From: Chlorocebus sabaeus
Taxonomy: Eukaryota > Chordata > Mammalia > Primates > Cercopithecidae
DNA length: 64,000 bases
Direction: 5' to 3'
Assembly (NCBI RefSeq): GCF_047675955.1
Contig: NW_027327627.1
Location: forward strand, 248,001-312,000
Part shown: one piece after another, positions 50,323 through 61,990 of the stretch
Layout: each line of letters opens with the position of its first letter
Numbering within the stretch: position 1 is the stretch's first letter
The notes under the pieces: generated by a model
The model's database searches: none
The model's input: the letters and a program-made list of their open reading frames with translations, nothing else
What the model was told of the DNA's origin: nothing
Program-made: the position numbers and the translations under genes

Positions 50323-53300
50323 TCTTTCCAGTTTTTAACTGAGGATATTTCCTTTTTCACCATAGACCTCTATGGGCGTCCAAATATCACTTTGCAAATT
50401 CCACAAGAACAGTCTTCGCGAAAGGCGTCTTGAGGGGAATGTTGTAACTCTGTGAGGTGAATTAACAGAACACAAAGCAGTTTTTCAGAAATCTTCTTTC
50501 CAGTTTTGAACTGAAGATATTTCCTTTTTCACCGTAGCCCTCTATGGGCTTCCAAATATCACTTTGCAAATTACACAAGAACAGCCTTACAGAAAGGCTT
50601 CTTGAGGGGAAAGGTTTAAGTCTGTAAGATAAATTAACAGAACACAAAGCAGTTTCTCAGAAAGCTTCTTTCCAGTTTTTAAGAGAAGATATTTCTTCTT
50701 TCACCATAGCCCTCTATCGGCTTCCAAAAATCACTTTGCAAATTCCACAAGAACAGCCTTACGAAAGGCTTTTTGAGGGGAAAGCTGTAACTCTGTGAGG
50801 TGAATTAACAGACCAAAAAGCAGTTTCTCAGAAAGCTTCTTTTCAGTTTTTATCTTAGGACATTTCCGTTTTCACCATAGCCTTCTATGGGCTTCCAAAC
50901 ATCACTTTGAAAATTCCACAAGAACAGTCTTAGTGAAAGGCTTTTTGAAGGGAAATCTGTAACTTTGTGAGATGAATTCACAGAACACAAACAGTTTCTT
51001 AGAAAGCTTATTTCCACTTTTTAATTGAAGATATTTCGTATTTCACCAGAGCCCTCTTCTGGCTTCCAAATATCACCTTGAAAATAGCACAAGAACAGTC
51101 TTAGCGAAAGGCTTCTTGAGGGGAAAGCTGTATCTCTTTGAGATAAATTAACAGAACGCAAAGCCGTTTCTCAGAAAGCTTCTTTCCAGTTTTTAACGGA
51201 AGATATTTTCTTTTTCACGGTAGACCTCTGTGGGCTTCCAAATATCACTTCGCAAATTCCACAAGAACAGTCCTACGGAAAGGCTTCTTGGGGGAAAGCT
51301 GTAACTCTGTGAGATGAATTAACAGAACACAAAGCAGTTTCTCAGAAAGCTTCTTTCCACTTTTTAACTGAAGATATTTCCTTTTTCACCATAGCCCTCT
51401 ATGGGCTCCAAATATCACTTTGCAAATTCCAAAAGAACAGTCTTAGCGAAAGGCTTCTCGAGGGGAAAGCGCTAACTCTGTGAGATGAAATAACAGAACA
51501 CAAAACAGATTCTGAGAAAGCTTCTTTCCACTTTTTAACAGAGGATGTTTCCTTTTTCACCATAGCCCTCTATGGCCTTCCAAATACCACTTTGCCAATT
51601 CCACAAGAACAGTCTTAGCGAAAGTCTTCTTGAAGGGAAAGCTGTATCTCTGTGAGATGACTTAACAGAACACAAAGCAGTTTCTCAGAAAGCTTCTTTC
51701 CAATTTTTGACGGAAGGTATTTCCTTTTTCACCATAGCCCTCTTTGGGCTTCCAATTATCACTTAGCAAATTCCACAAGAACAGTCTTAGCGAAAGGCTT
51801 CTTGAGGGGAAACTGTAACTCTGTGAGATGAATTATCAGAACACAAAGCAGTTTCTCAGAAAGCTTCTATCCAGTTTTTAACGGAAGATATTTCCTTTTT
51901 CACAATAGCCTTCTATGGGCTTCCATATATCACTTTTAAAATTCCACAGGAACAGTCTTAGTGACCGGCTTATTGAGGGGAAAGCTGTAGCTCTGTGAGA
52001 TGAATTAATAGAGCATCAAGCAGTTTCTCAGAAAGATTCTTTCCAGTTTTTAACGGAAGATATTTCCTTTTTCAAAATAGCCCTATAAGGGCTTGGAAAT
52101 ATCACCTTGCAATTTCCACAGGACCAGTCTTAGTGAATGACTTCTTGAGGGGAAAGCTATAACTCTGTGAGATGAATTAGGAGAACACAATGCAGTTTCT
52201 GAGAAACCTTCTTCTCGGTTTTCATCTTAGGATATTTCCCTTTTCGCCATAACCCTCTATCGGTTTGCAATATCACTTTGCAAATTCCACAAGAACAGTC
52301 TCAGTGAATGGCTTCTTGTCGGGAAAGCTGTAACTGTGTGAGATGAATTAACAGAACACAAAGCAGTTTCTCAGAAAGCTTCTTTTCAGTTTTTATCTTA
52401 GGACATTTCCTTTTTCACCACAGCCCTCTTTGGGTTCCAAATATCGCTTTGCAAATTCCACAAGAACAGACTTAGTGAAAGGCTTCGTGAGGAGAACGCT
52501 GTAACTCTGTGAGATGAATTAACAGAACACAAAGCAGTTTCTCATAAAGCTTCTTTCCAGTTTTAAGCTGAAGGTATTTCCTTTCTCACCATAGCCCTCC
52601 ATAGGCTTCCAAATATAACTTTGCAAATTCCACAAGAACAGCCTTAGCGGAAAGCTTCTTGAGGGGAAAGCTGTAACTCTGTGAGATCAATTAACAGAAC
52701 GCAAAGCAGTTTCTCAGAAAGCTTCTTTTCAGTTTTTATCTTAGCATATTTCCTTTTTCACCATTGCCCTCTACGGGCTTCCAAATATCACTTAGCAAAT
52801 TTCACAAGAACAGCCTTAGCGAAAGGCTTATTGAGGGGAAAGCTGTAATTCTGTGAGATGAATTAACAGAACACAAAGCAGTTTCCCAGAAAGCTTCTTT
52901 TCAATTTTTATCTTAGGATATTTCCTTTTTTCATAGCCCTCTAAGGGCTTCTAAATATCACTTTGCAAATTTCACAAGAGCAGTCTTAGCGAAAGTATTA
53001 TCCAGCGGAAAGTTGTAACTCTGTGAGATGAATTAACAGAACACAAAGGAGTTTCTCAGAAAGCTTCTTTCCAGTTTTTAACTGAAGATATTTCCTTCTT
53101 TACCATAGCCCTCTATAGGCTTCCAAATATCACTTTGCAAATTCCACAAGAACAGCCTTAGCGAAAGGCTTCTTGAGGGGAAAGGTGTAAATCCATGAGA
53201 TCAATTAACAGAACACAAAGCCGTTTCTCAGAAAGCTTCTTTTCAGTTTCTGTCTTAGGATATTTCCTTTTTCACCATAACCCTCTACGGGTTTCCAAAT

Positions 53301-56300
53301 ATCACTTTGCAAATTCCACAAGAACATTCTTACCGAAAGGCTTCTTGATGGGAAAGCTATAACTCTGTGAGATGAATTAACAGAACACAAAGCAGTTTCT
53401 CAGAAATCTTCCTTCCAGTTTTTAACGGAAGATAGTTCCTTTTTCACCATAGTCCTCTACTTGCTTCAAAATATCACTTTGCAAATTCTACAAGAACAGT
53501 CTTTGCGAAAGGCTTCTTGAGGGGAAAGCTGTAACACTGTGTGATCAATTAACGGAAAACAAAACAGTCTCTCAGAACGTTTCTTTCCAGTTTTTAACGG
53601 AAGATATTTCCTTTTTCACCGTAGCCCTCTATGGACTTCCAAATATCACTTTGCAAATCCCACAAGAAAAGTCTTAGCGAAAGGCTTCATGAAGGGAAAA
53701 CTGTAACTCTGTAAGATGATTTAACAGAACACAAAGCAGTTTCTCAGAAAGCTTCTTTCCAGTTTGTAACAGAAGGAATTTCGTTTTTCACCGAAGTCCC
53801 CTATGGGCTTCCAAATACGACTTTGAAAATTCCACCAGAACAGACTTAGCGAAAGGTTTCTTGAGGGGAAAACTGTAACTCTGGAGATGAATTAACAGAT
53901 CACAAAGCAGTTTCTCAGAAAGCTTCTTTTCGGTTTTTATCTTAGGATATTTCCATTTTCACCATAGCCCTCTATGGGCTTCTAAATATCACATTGCAAA
54001 TTCCACAAGAACAGTCTTAGCGAAACGCTTCTGGAAGAGAAAGCTTTAAGTCTGCGAGTTGAATTAAAAGAAGACAAAGCTGTTTCTCAGAAAGCTTCGT
54101 TTTAGTTTTTATCCTAGGATATTTCCTTTTTCACCATAGCCCTCTATGGGCTTCCATATATCACTTTGAAAATTCCACAGGAACAGTCTTAGTGAACGGC
54201 TTCTTGAGGGGAAAGCTGAAACTCTGTCAAATGAATTATCAGAGCATCAAGCAGTTTCTCAGAAAGATTCTTTCCAGTTTTTAACGGAAGATATTTCCTT
54301 TTTCAAAATAGCCCTATAAGGGCTTCGAAATATCACCTTGCAAATTCCACAGGAACAGTCTTAGTGAATGACTTCTTGAGGGGAAAGCTATAACTCTGTG
54401 AGATGAATTAAGAGAACACAATGCAGTTTCTCAGAAAGCTTCTTTCCAGTTTTTAACAGAAGATATTTCCTTTTTTACCATAGCCCCCTATCGGCTTCCA
54501 TATATCACTTTGCATATTCCACAAGAACTGTCTTAGCGAAAGCCTTCTTGTCGGGAAAGCTGTAACTCTGTGAGATGAATTAACAAAAAACAAAGCAGTG
54601 TCTCAGAAAGCTTCTTTTCAATTTTTATCTTAGGATATTTCCTTTTGCACCATAGCCCTCTATGGGCTTCCAAATATCACTTTGCACATATCACAAGAAC
54701 AGTCTTAGCGAAAGGCTTCCTGAGGAAGAAGCTGTAACTCGGTGAGTTGAATTAACAGAACACTAGGCAGTTTCTCAGAGAGCTTCTTTTCGGTTTTTAT
54801 CTTAGGATATCTCCATTTTCACCATAGCCCTCTATGGGCCTCCGAATATCACTTTGCAAATTCCACAAAAACAGTCTTAGCAAAAGGTTTCTTGACGGGA
54901 AAGCTGTAACTCTGTGAGATGAATTAATAGAACACGAAGCAGTTTCTCAGAAAGCTTCTTTCAAGTAGTTAATTGAAGATATTTCCTTTTTCACCATAGA
55001 CGCCTACCAGCTTCCAAATATCACTTTGCAAATTCCACAAGAACAGCCTTAGAGAAAGGCTTCTTGAGGAGAATGCTGTAACACTGTGAGATGAATTAAC
55101 AGAACACAAAGCAGTTTCTCAGAAAGCTTCTTTCCTGTTTTTAACTGAAGTTGTTTTGATTTTCACCATAGCCCCCTATGGGCTTCCAAATATCGCTTTG
55201 CAAATTCCGCAAGACCAGTCTTAGCGAAAGGCTTCTTGAGGGGAAAGCTGTAACTGTGTGAGATGAATTAACAGAACTCAAACCAGTTTCTCACAAAGCT
55301 TCTTTCAGTTTTTATCTTAGGATATTTCTTTTTTTCATAGCCCTCTCTGGGCTTCTAAATATCACTTTGCAAATGTCACAAGAAGATTCTTACCGAAAGG
55401 CTTCTTGATGGGAAAGCTATAACTCTGTGAGATGAATTAACAGAACACAAAGGAGTTTCTCAGAAAGCTTCTTTTCAGTTTTTATCATAGGATATTTGCT
55501 TTTTCACCATATCCCTTTATGGGTTTCCAAATATCACTTTGCAAATTACACAAGAACAGTCTTAGCAAAAGGTTTCTTGATGGGAATGTTGCAACTCTGT
55601 GAGATGTATTAACAGAACCCAAAGCAGTTTGTCAGAAATCTTCTTTCCAGTTTTCAACTGAAGATATTTCCTTTTTTACCATAGCCCTCTATGGGCTTCC
55701 AAATATCACTTTGTAAATTCCACAAGAACTGTCTCACGGAAAGGCTTCTTGAGGGGAGAGCCGAAATTCTGTGAGATGAATTAATAGAACACAAAGCATT
55801 TTCTCAGAAAGCTTCTTTCCACTTTTTAACTGAAGTTGTTTCGTTTTTTACCATAGCCCACTATGGGCTCCCAAATATCACTTTGCAAATTCCACAAGAA
55901 CAGTCTTAGCGAAAGGCCTCTTGAGGGGAAAGTTGTAACTCTGTGAGATGAATTAGCAGAACACAAAGCAGTTTCACAGAAAGCTTCTTTTCAGTTTTTA
56001 TCTTAGGATATTTCCTTTTTCCATAGCCCTCTAAGGGTTTCTAAATATCAATTTGCAAATTTCACAAGAGCAGTCTTAGCGAAAGGCATCTCCAGGGCAA
56101 AGCTGCAACTCTGAGAGATGAATTAACAGAACGCAAAGGAGTTTCTCAGAAAGCTTCTTTCCAGTTTTTAACTGAAGATATTTCCATCTTTACCATAGCC
56201 CTCTATAGGCTTCCAAATATCACTTTGAAAATTCCACAAGAACAGCCTTAGCGAAAGGCTTCTTGAGGGGTAAGCTGTAACTCTGTGAGATCAATTAACA

Positions 56301-56825
56301 GAACACAAGGCAGTTTCTCAGAAAGCTTCTTTTCAGTTTCTATCTTAGGATATTTCCTTTTTCACCATAACCCTCTACGGGTTTCCAAATATCACTTTGC
56401 AAATTCCACAAGAACAGTCTTACCGAAAGGCTTCTTGCTGTGAAAGCTATAACTCTGTGAGATGAATTACAGAACACAAAGCAGTTTCTCAGAAAGCTTC
56501 TTTCCAGTTTTTAACGGAAGACTGTTCCTTTTTCAACATAGCCCTCTATTTGCTTCTCAATATCACTTTGCTAATTCTATAAGAACAGTCTTTGCGAAAG
56601 GCTTCTTGAGGGGAAAGCTGTAACTCTGTGAGATGAACTAAGAGAACACAATGCAGTTTCTCAGAAAGCGTCTTTTCAGTTTTTTTCTTAGGATATTTCC
56701 TTTTTCGTCAAAGCCCTCTACGGGCTTCCAATATCACTTTGCAAATTCCACAAGAACAGTCTCAGTGAACGGCTTCTTGAGGGGAAAGCTGTAACTCTGT
56801 GAGATGAATTAACTGAACACAAAGC

Positions 56826-58520
56826 AGTTTCTCTGAAAGCTTCTTTTCAGTTTTTATCTTAAGACATTTCCTTTTTCACCATAGCCCTCTATGGGCTTCC
56901 AAATAACACTTTGCAAATTAGACAAGAACAGTCTTAGCGAAAGGCTTCTTGAGGGGAATGCTGTAACTTTGGGAGATGAATTAACACAACACAAAGCAGT
57001 CTCTCAGAAAGCTTCTTTCCAGTTTTCAACTGAAGATAATTTCTTTTTCACCATGGCACATTATGGGCTTCCAAATATCACTTTGCAAATTCCAAAAGAA
57101 GAGTCTTTGCCAAAGGCTTCTTGAGTGGAAAAGTCTAACACAGTGTGATGAATAAACAGAACACAAAGCAGTCTCTCAGAAAGTTTCTTTCCCGTTTTTC
57201 ACTGAAGATATTTCCTTTTTCACCATAGCCCTCTAAGGGCTTCCAAATATCACTTTGCAAATCCCCCAAGAAGAGCCTTAGCGAAAGGAATGTTGAGGGG
57301 AAAGCTGTAACTCTGTGAGATGAATTAACAGAACACAAGTCAGTTTCTCATAAAGCTTCTTTCCAGTTTTTAACGGAAACTATTTCCTTTTCCACAATAG
57401 CCCTCTATGGGCTTCCTAATATCACTTTCCATTTTTCACAAGAACAGTCTTAGTGAACGGCTCCTTGAGTGGAAAGCTGTAACTCTTGGAGATGAATTAA
57501 CAGAACACACGGCAAATTTCACAAGAACAGTCTTAGTGAACGGCTTCTTAAGGGGAAAGCTCTAACTCTGTGAGATGAACTAAGAGAACACAAAGCAGTT
57601 TCTCAGAAAGCTTCTTTTCAGTTTTTTTCTTAGGATATTTCCTTTTTTGTCAAAGCCCTCTACGGGCTTCCAATATCACTTTGCAAATTTCACAAGAACA
57701 GTCTCAGTGAACGGCTTCTTGAGGGGAAAGATGTAACAGTGTGAGATGAATTAACCGAACACAAAGCAGTTTCTCTGAAAGCTTCTTTTCAGTTTTTATC
57801 TTAAGACATTTCCTTTTTCACCATGGCCCTCTATGGGCTTCCAAATAACACTTTGCAAATTAGACAAGAACATTCTTAGCGAAAGGCTTCTTGAGGGGAA
57901 TGCTGTAACTTTGTGAGATGAATTAACACAACACAAAGCAGTCTCTCAGAAAGCTTCTTTCCAGTTTTCAACTGGAGATAATTTCTTTTTCACCATGGCA
58001 CATCATGGGCTTCCAAATATCACTTTGCAAATTCCAAAAGAACAGTCTTTGCCAAAGGCTTCTTGAATGGAAAGGTCTAACACAGTGTGATGAATAAACA
58101 GAACACAAAGCAGTCTCTCAGAAAGTTTCTTTCCCGTTTTTCACTGAAGATATTTCCTTTTTCACCATAGCCCTCTATGGGCTTCCAAATATCACTTTGC
58201 AAATCCCCCAAGAAGAGCCTTAGGAAAGGATTCTTGAGGGGAAAGCTGTAACTCTGTGAGATGAATTAACAGAACACAAGTCAGTTTCTCATAAAGCTTC
58301 TTTCCAGTTTTTAACGGAAACTATTTCCTTTTCCACAATAGCCCTCTATGGGCTTCCTAATATCACTTTCCAGTTTTCACAAGAACAGTCTTAGTGAACG
58401 GCTCCTTGAGTGGAAAGCTGTAACTCTTGGAGATGAATTAACAGAACACAAGGCAAATTTCACAAGAACAGTCTTAGTGAACAGCTTCTTGAGGGGCAAG
58501 GTGTAACTCTGTTAGATGAA
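56826..58520. repeat. Macro-repeat copy 2 version of the first two half-monomer blocks
   Basis: Counterpart of 28,451-29,970. The blocks start at 56,826 and 57,768, a spacing of 942 bp where copy 1 has 771 bp. Shortened monomers lie at ~57,514 and ~58,455. Confidence 0.88.
57541..57711. repeat. Extra 171 bp monomer present only in macro-repeat copy 2
   Basis: The monomer starting ~CTTAAGGGGAAAGCTC and including TTTTGTCAAAGCCCTCTACGG is missing from copy 1 at ~29,150. Its closest relative is the monomer at ~28,240-28,410, which precedes the first block. It therefore appears to belong to the original duplicated unit and to have been deleted from copy 1, between repeats of AACAGTCTYAGTGAACGGC. 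Confidence 0.85.
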
Positions 58521-60561
58521 CTAACAGAACACAAAGTAGTTTCTCAGAAAGCTTCTTTTCAGTTTTTATCTTAAGATATTTCCTTTTTCACCATAGCCCT
58601 CAATGGGCTTCTAAATATCACTTCCCAAATTGATCAAGAACAGTTTAGCGAAAGGCTTCTTGTAGGGAAAGCTGTAACTCTGTGAGATGAATTGAAAGAA
58701 CACAAAGCAGTTTCGCAGAAAGCTTCTTTCCAATTTTTAACTGAAGATATTTCCTTTTTCATCATAGACCTCTATGGGCATTCAAATATCACTTTGCAAA
58801 TTCCACAAGAACAGTCTTAGCGAAAGGATTCTTGAGGGGAAAGGTGTAACTCTGTGAGATGAATTAACAGAACACAAACCACTTTCTCAGAAAGCTTCTT
58901 TCTAGTTTTTAACGGAAGATATTTTTTTTTCACCAAATCCCCCTATGGGCTTCCAATTATCACTTTGTAAATTCCACAAGAACAGACTTAGCGAAAGGCT
59001 TCCTGAGGGGTAAGCTGTCACACTGTGAGATGAATTAACAGAAAAAAAAGCATTTTCTCAGAAATCTTCTTTCCAGTTTTCAACTGAAGATATTTCCTTT
59101 TTCACCATAGCTCTCTATTGGCTTCCAAATATCACCTTACAAATTCCAGAAAGCATTCTTAGCGAAAGGCTTCTTGAGGGGAAAGCTGTAACTCTGTGAA
59201 ATGAATTAACAGGACACAAAGCAGTTTCTCAGAAAGCTTCTTTCCAGGTTTTAAAGGAAGATGTTTCGTTTTTCACCAAAGCCCTCTACGGGCTTCCAAA
59301 TATCACTTTCCAAATTCCACAAGAAGAGCCTTAGGGAAAGACTTCTTGAGGGGAAAACTGTAACTCTGTGAGATGAATTAACAGAACACATAGTAGTTTC
59401 TCAGAAAGATTCTTTTCAGTTTTTAACTGAAGATATTTCCTTTTTCACCCTAACCCTTGATGGGCTTCCAAATACCACTTTGCAAATGCAAAAGGAACAG
59501 CCTTGGCAAAAGGCTTCTTGAGGAGAAAGCTGTAACTCTGTGAAATGAATCAACAGAACACAAAGCAGTTTCCCAGAAAGCTTCTTTTCAGTTTTTATCT
59601 TAGGATATTTCCTTTTGCACCATAGACCTCTATCGGCTTCCAAATATCACTTTGCTAATTCCACAAGAACAGTCTTAGCGAAAGTCTTCTTGAGGGGAAA
59701 GCTGTAACTCTGTGAGATGAATTAACAGAACACAAAGCAGTTTCTCAGAAAGCCTCTTTCCAGTTTTTAATGGAAGATATTTCCTTTCTCACCATAGCCT
59801 TCTATGGGCTTCCAGATATCACCTTGCAAATTCCACAAGAATAGTCTTAGTGATCGGCTTCTTGAGGGGAAAGCTACAACTCCGTGAGATGAATTAAGAG
59901 AACACAATGCCATTTCTCGGAAAGCTTCTTTTCGGTTTTTATCGTAGGATATTTCCTTTTTCACCATAGCCCTCTATGGTCTTCCAAATATCACTTTTCA
60001 AATTCCACAAGAACAGCCTTAATGAACGGCTTCTTAAGGGGAAAGCTGCAACTGTGTGAGATGAATTAACAGAACACAAAGCAGGTTCTCAGAAAGCTTC
60101 TTTTCAGATTTTAAATAGGATATTCCCTTTTTAACCATAGCCCTCTATGGGCTTCTAAATATCACTTTATATTCTACATGAACAGTCTTAGCGAAAGTCT
60201 TCCTGAAGGTAAAGTTGTAGCCCTCAGAGAGCTTCTTTTCAGTTTTTATCTTAGGATATTTCCTTTTTCACCATAGACCTCTATGGGATTCCAAATATCA
60301 CTTTGCAAATTCCACAAGAATAGTCTTAGCAAAAGGCTACTTGAGGGGAAAGCTGTAATTCTGAGAGATGAATTAACAGAACCGAAAGCAGTTTCACAGA
60401 CAGCTTCTTTCCAGTTGTTAACTGATGATATTTCCTTTTTTACCTTAGCCCTCTATGGGCTTCCAAATATCACTTTGCAAATTCCACAAGAACAGTCTTA
60501 GCAAAAGGCTTTTTGAGGGGAAAGCTGTAACTCTGGGAGATGAATTAACAGAACACAAAGC

Positions 60562-61990
60562 AGTTTCTCTGAAAGCTTCTTTTCAGCTTTTATCTTAAGA
60601 CATTTCCTTTTTCACCATAGGCCTCTAAGGGCTTCCAAATAGCACTTTGCAAATTAGATAAGAACAGTCTTAGCGAAAGGCTTCTTGAGGGGAAAGCTGT
60701 AACTTTGTGAGATGAATTTACAGAACACAAAGCAGTCTCTCAGAAAGCTTCATTCCAGTTTTCAACAGAAGATAATTTCTTTTTCACCATGGCACATTAT
60801 GGACTTCCAAATATCACTTTGCAAATTCCAAAGAACAGTCTTTGCCAAAGGCTTCTTGAGTGGAAAACTCTAACACAGTGTGATGAATAAACAGAGCACA
60901 AAGCAGTCTCTCAGAAAGTTTCTTTCCCGTTTTTCACTGAAGATATTTCCTTTTTCACCATAGCCCTCTATGGGCTTCCAAATATCACTTTGCAAATCCC
61001 GCAAGAAGAGCCTTAGGAAAGAATTCTTGAGGGGAAAGCTGTAACTCTGTGAGATGAATTAAAAGAACACAAGTCAGTTTCTCATAAAGCTTCTTTCCAG
61101 TTTTTAACGGAAACTATTTCCTTTTCCACAATAGCCCTCTATGGGCTTCCTAATATCACTTTCCAATTTTCACAAGAACAGTCTTAGTGAACGGCTCCTT
61201 GAGTGGAAAGCTGTAACTCTGAGAGATGAATTAACAGAACACAAGGCAAATTTCACAAGAACAGTCTTAGTGAACGGCTTCTTGAGGGGCAAGGTGTAAC
61301 TCTGTTAGATGAACTAACAGAACACAAAGTAGTTTCTCAGATAGCTTCTTTTCCGTTTTTAACTTAAGATATTTCCTTTTTCACCATAGCCCTCTATGGG
61401 CTTCCAAATATCACTTCCCAAATTGAACAAGAACAGTCTTAGCGAAAGGCTTCTTGCAGGGAAAGCTGTAACTCTGTGAGATGAATTAAAAGAACACAAA
61501 GCAGTTTCGCAGAAAGCTTCTTTCCAGTTTTTAACTGAAGATATTTCCTTTTTCATCATAGACCTCTTTGGGGTTTCAAATATCACTTTGCAAATTCCAT
61601 AGGAACAGTCTTACCGAAAGGATTCTTGAGGGGAAAGTTGTAATTCTGTGAGATGAATTAACAGAACACAAAGCACTTTCTAAGAAATCTTCTTTCTAGT
61701 TTTTAACGGAAGATTTTTTTTTTCACCAAATCCCCCTATGGGCTTCCAAATATCACTTTGTAAATTCCACAAGAACAGACTTAGCGAAAGGCTTCCTGAG
61801 GGGAAAGCTGTAACTCTGTGAGATGAATTAACAGAACACAAACATTTTCTCAGAAATCTTCTTTCCAGTATTCAACTGAAGATATTTCCTTTTTCACCAT
61901 AGCTATCTATCGGTTTCCAAATATCACCTTACAAATTCCACAAAGCATTCTTAGCGAAAGGCTTCTTGAGGGGAAAGCTGTAACTCTGTG
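60562..61990. repeat. Macro-repeat copy 2 version of half-monomer block 3
   Basis: Counterpart of 32,016-33,440 at offset 28,546, including the shortened monomer at ~61,246 and the T-rich TTTTTTTTTTCACC monomer near 61,713. Confidence 0.87.
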
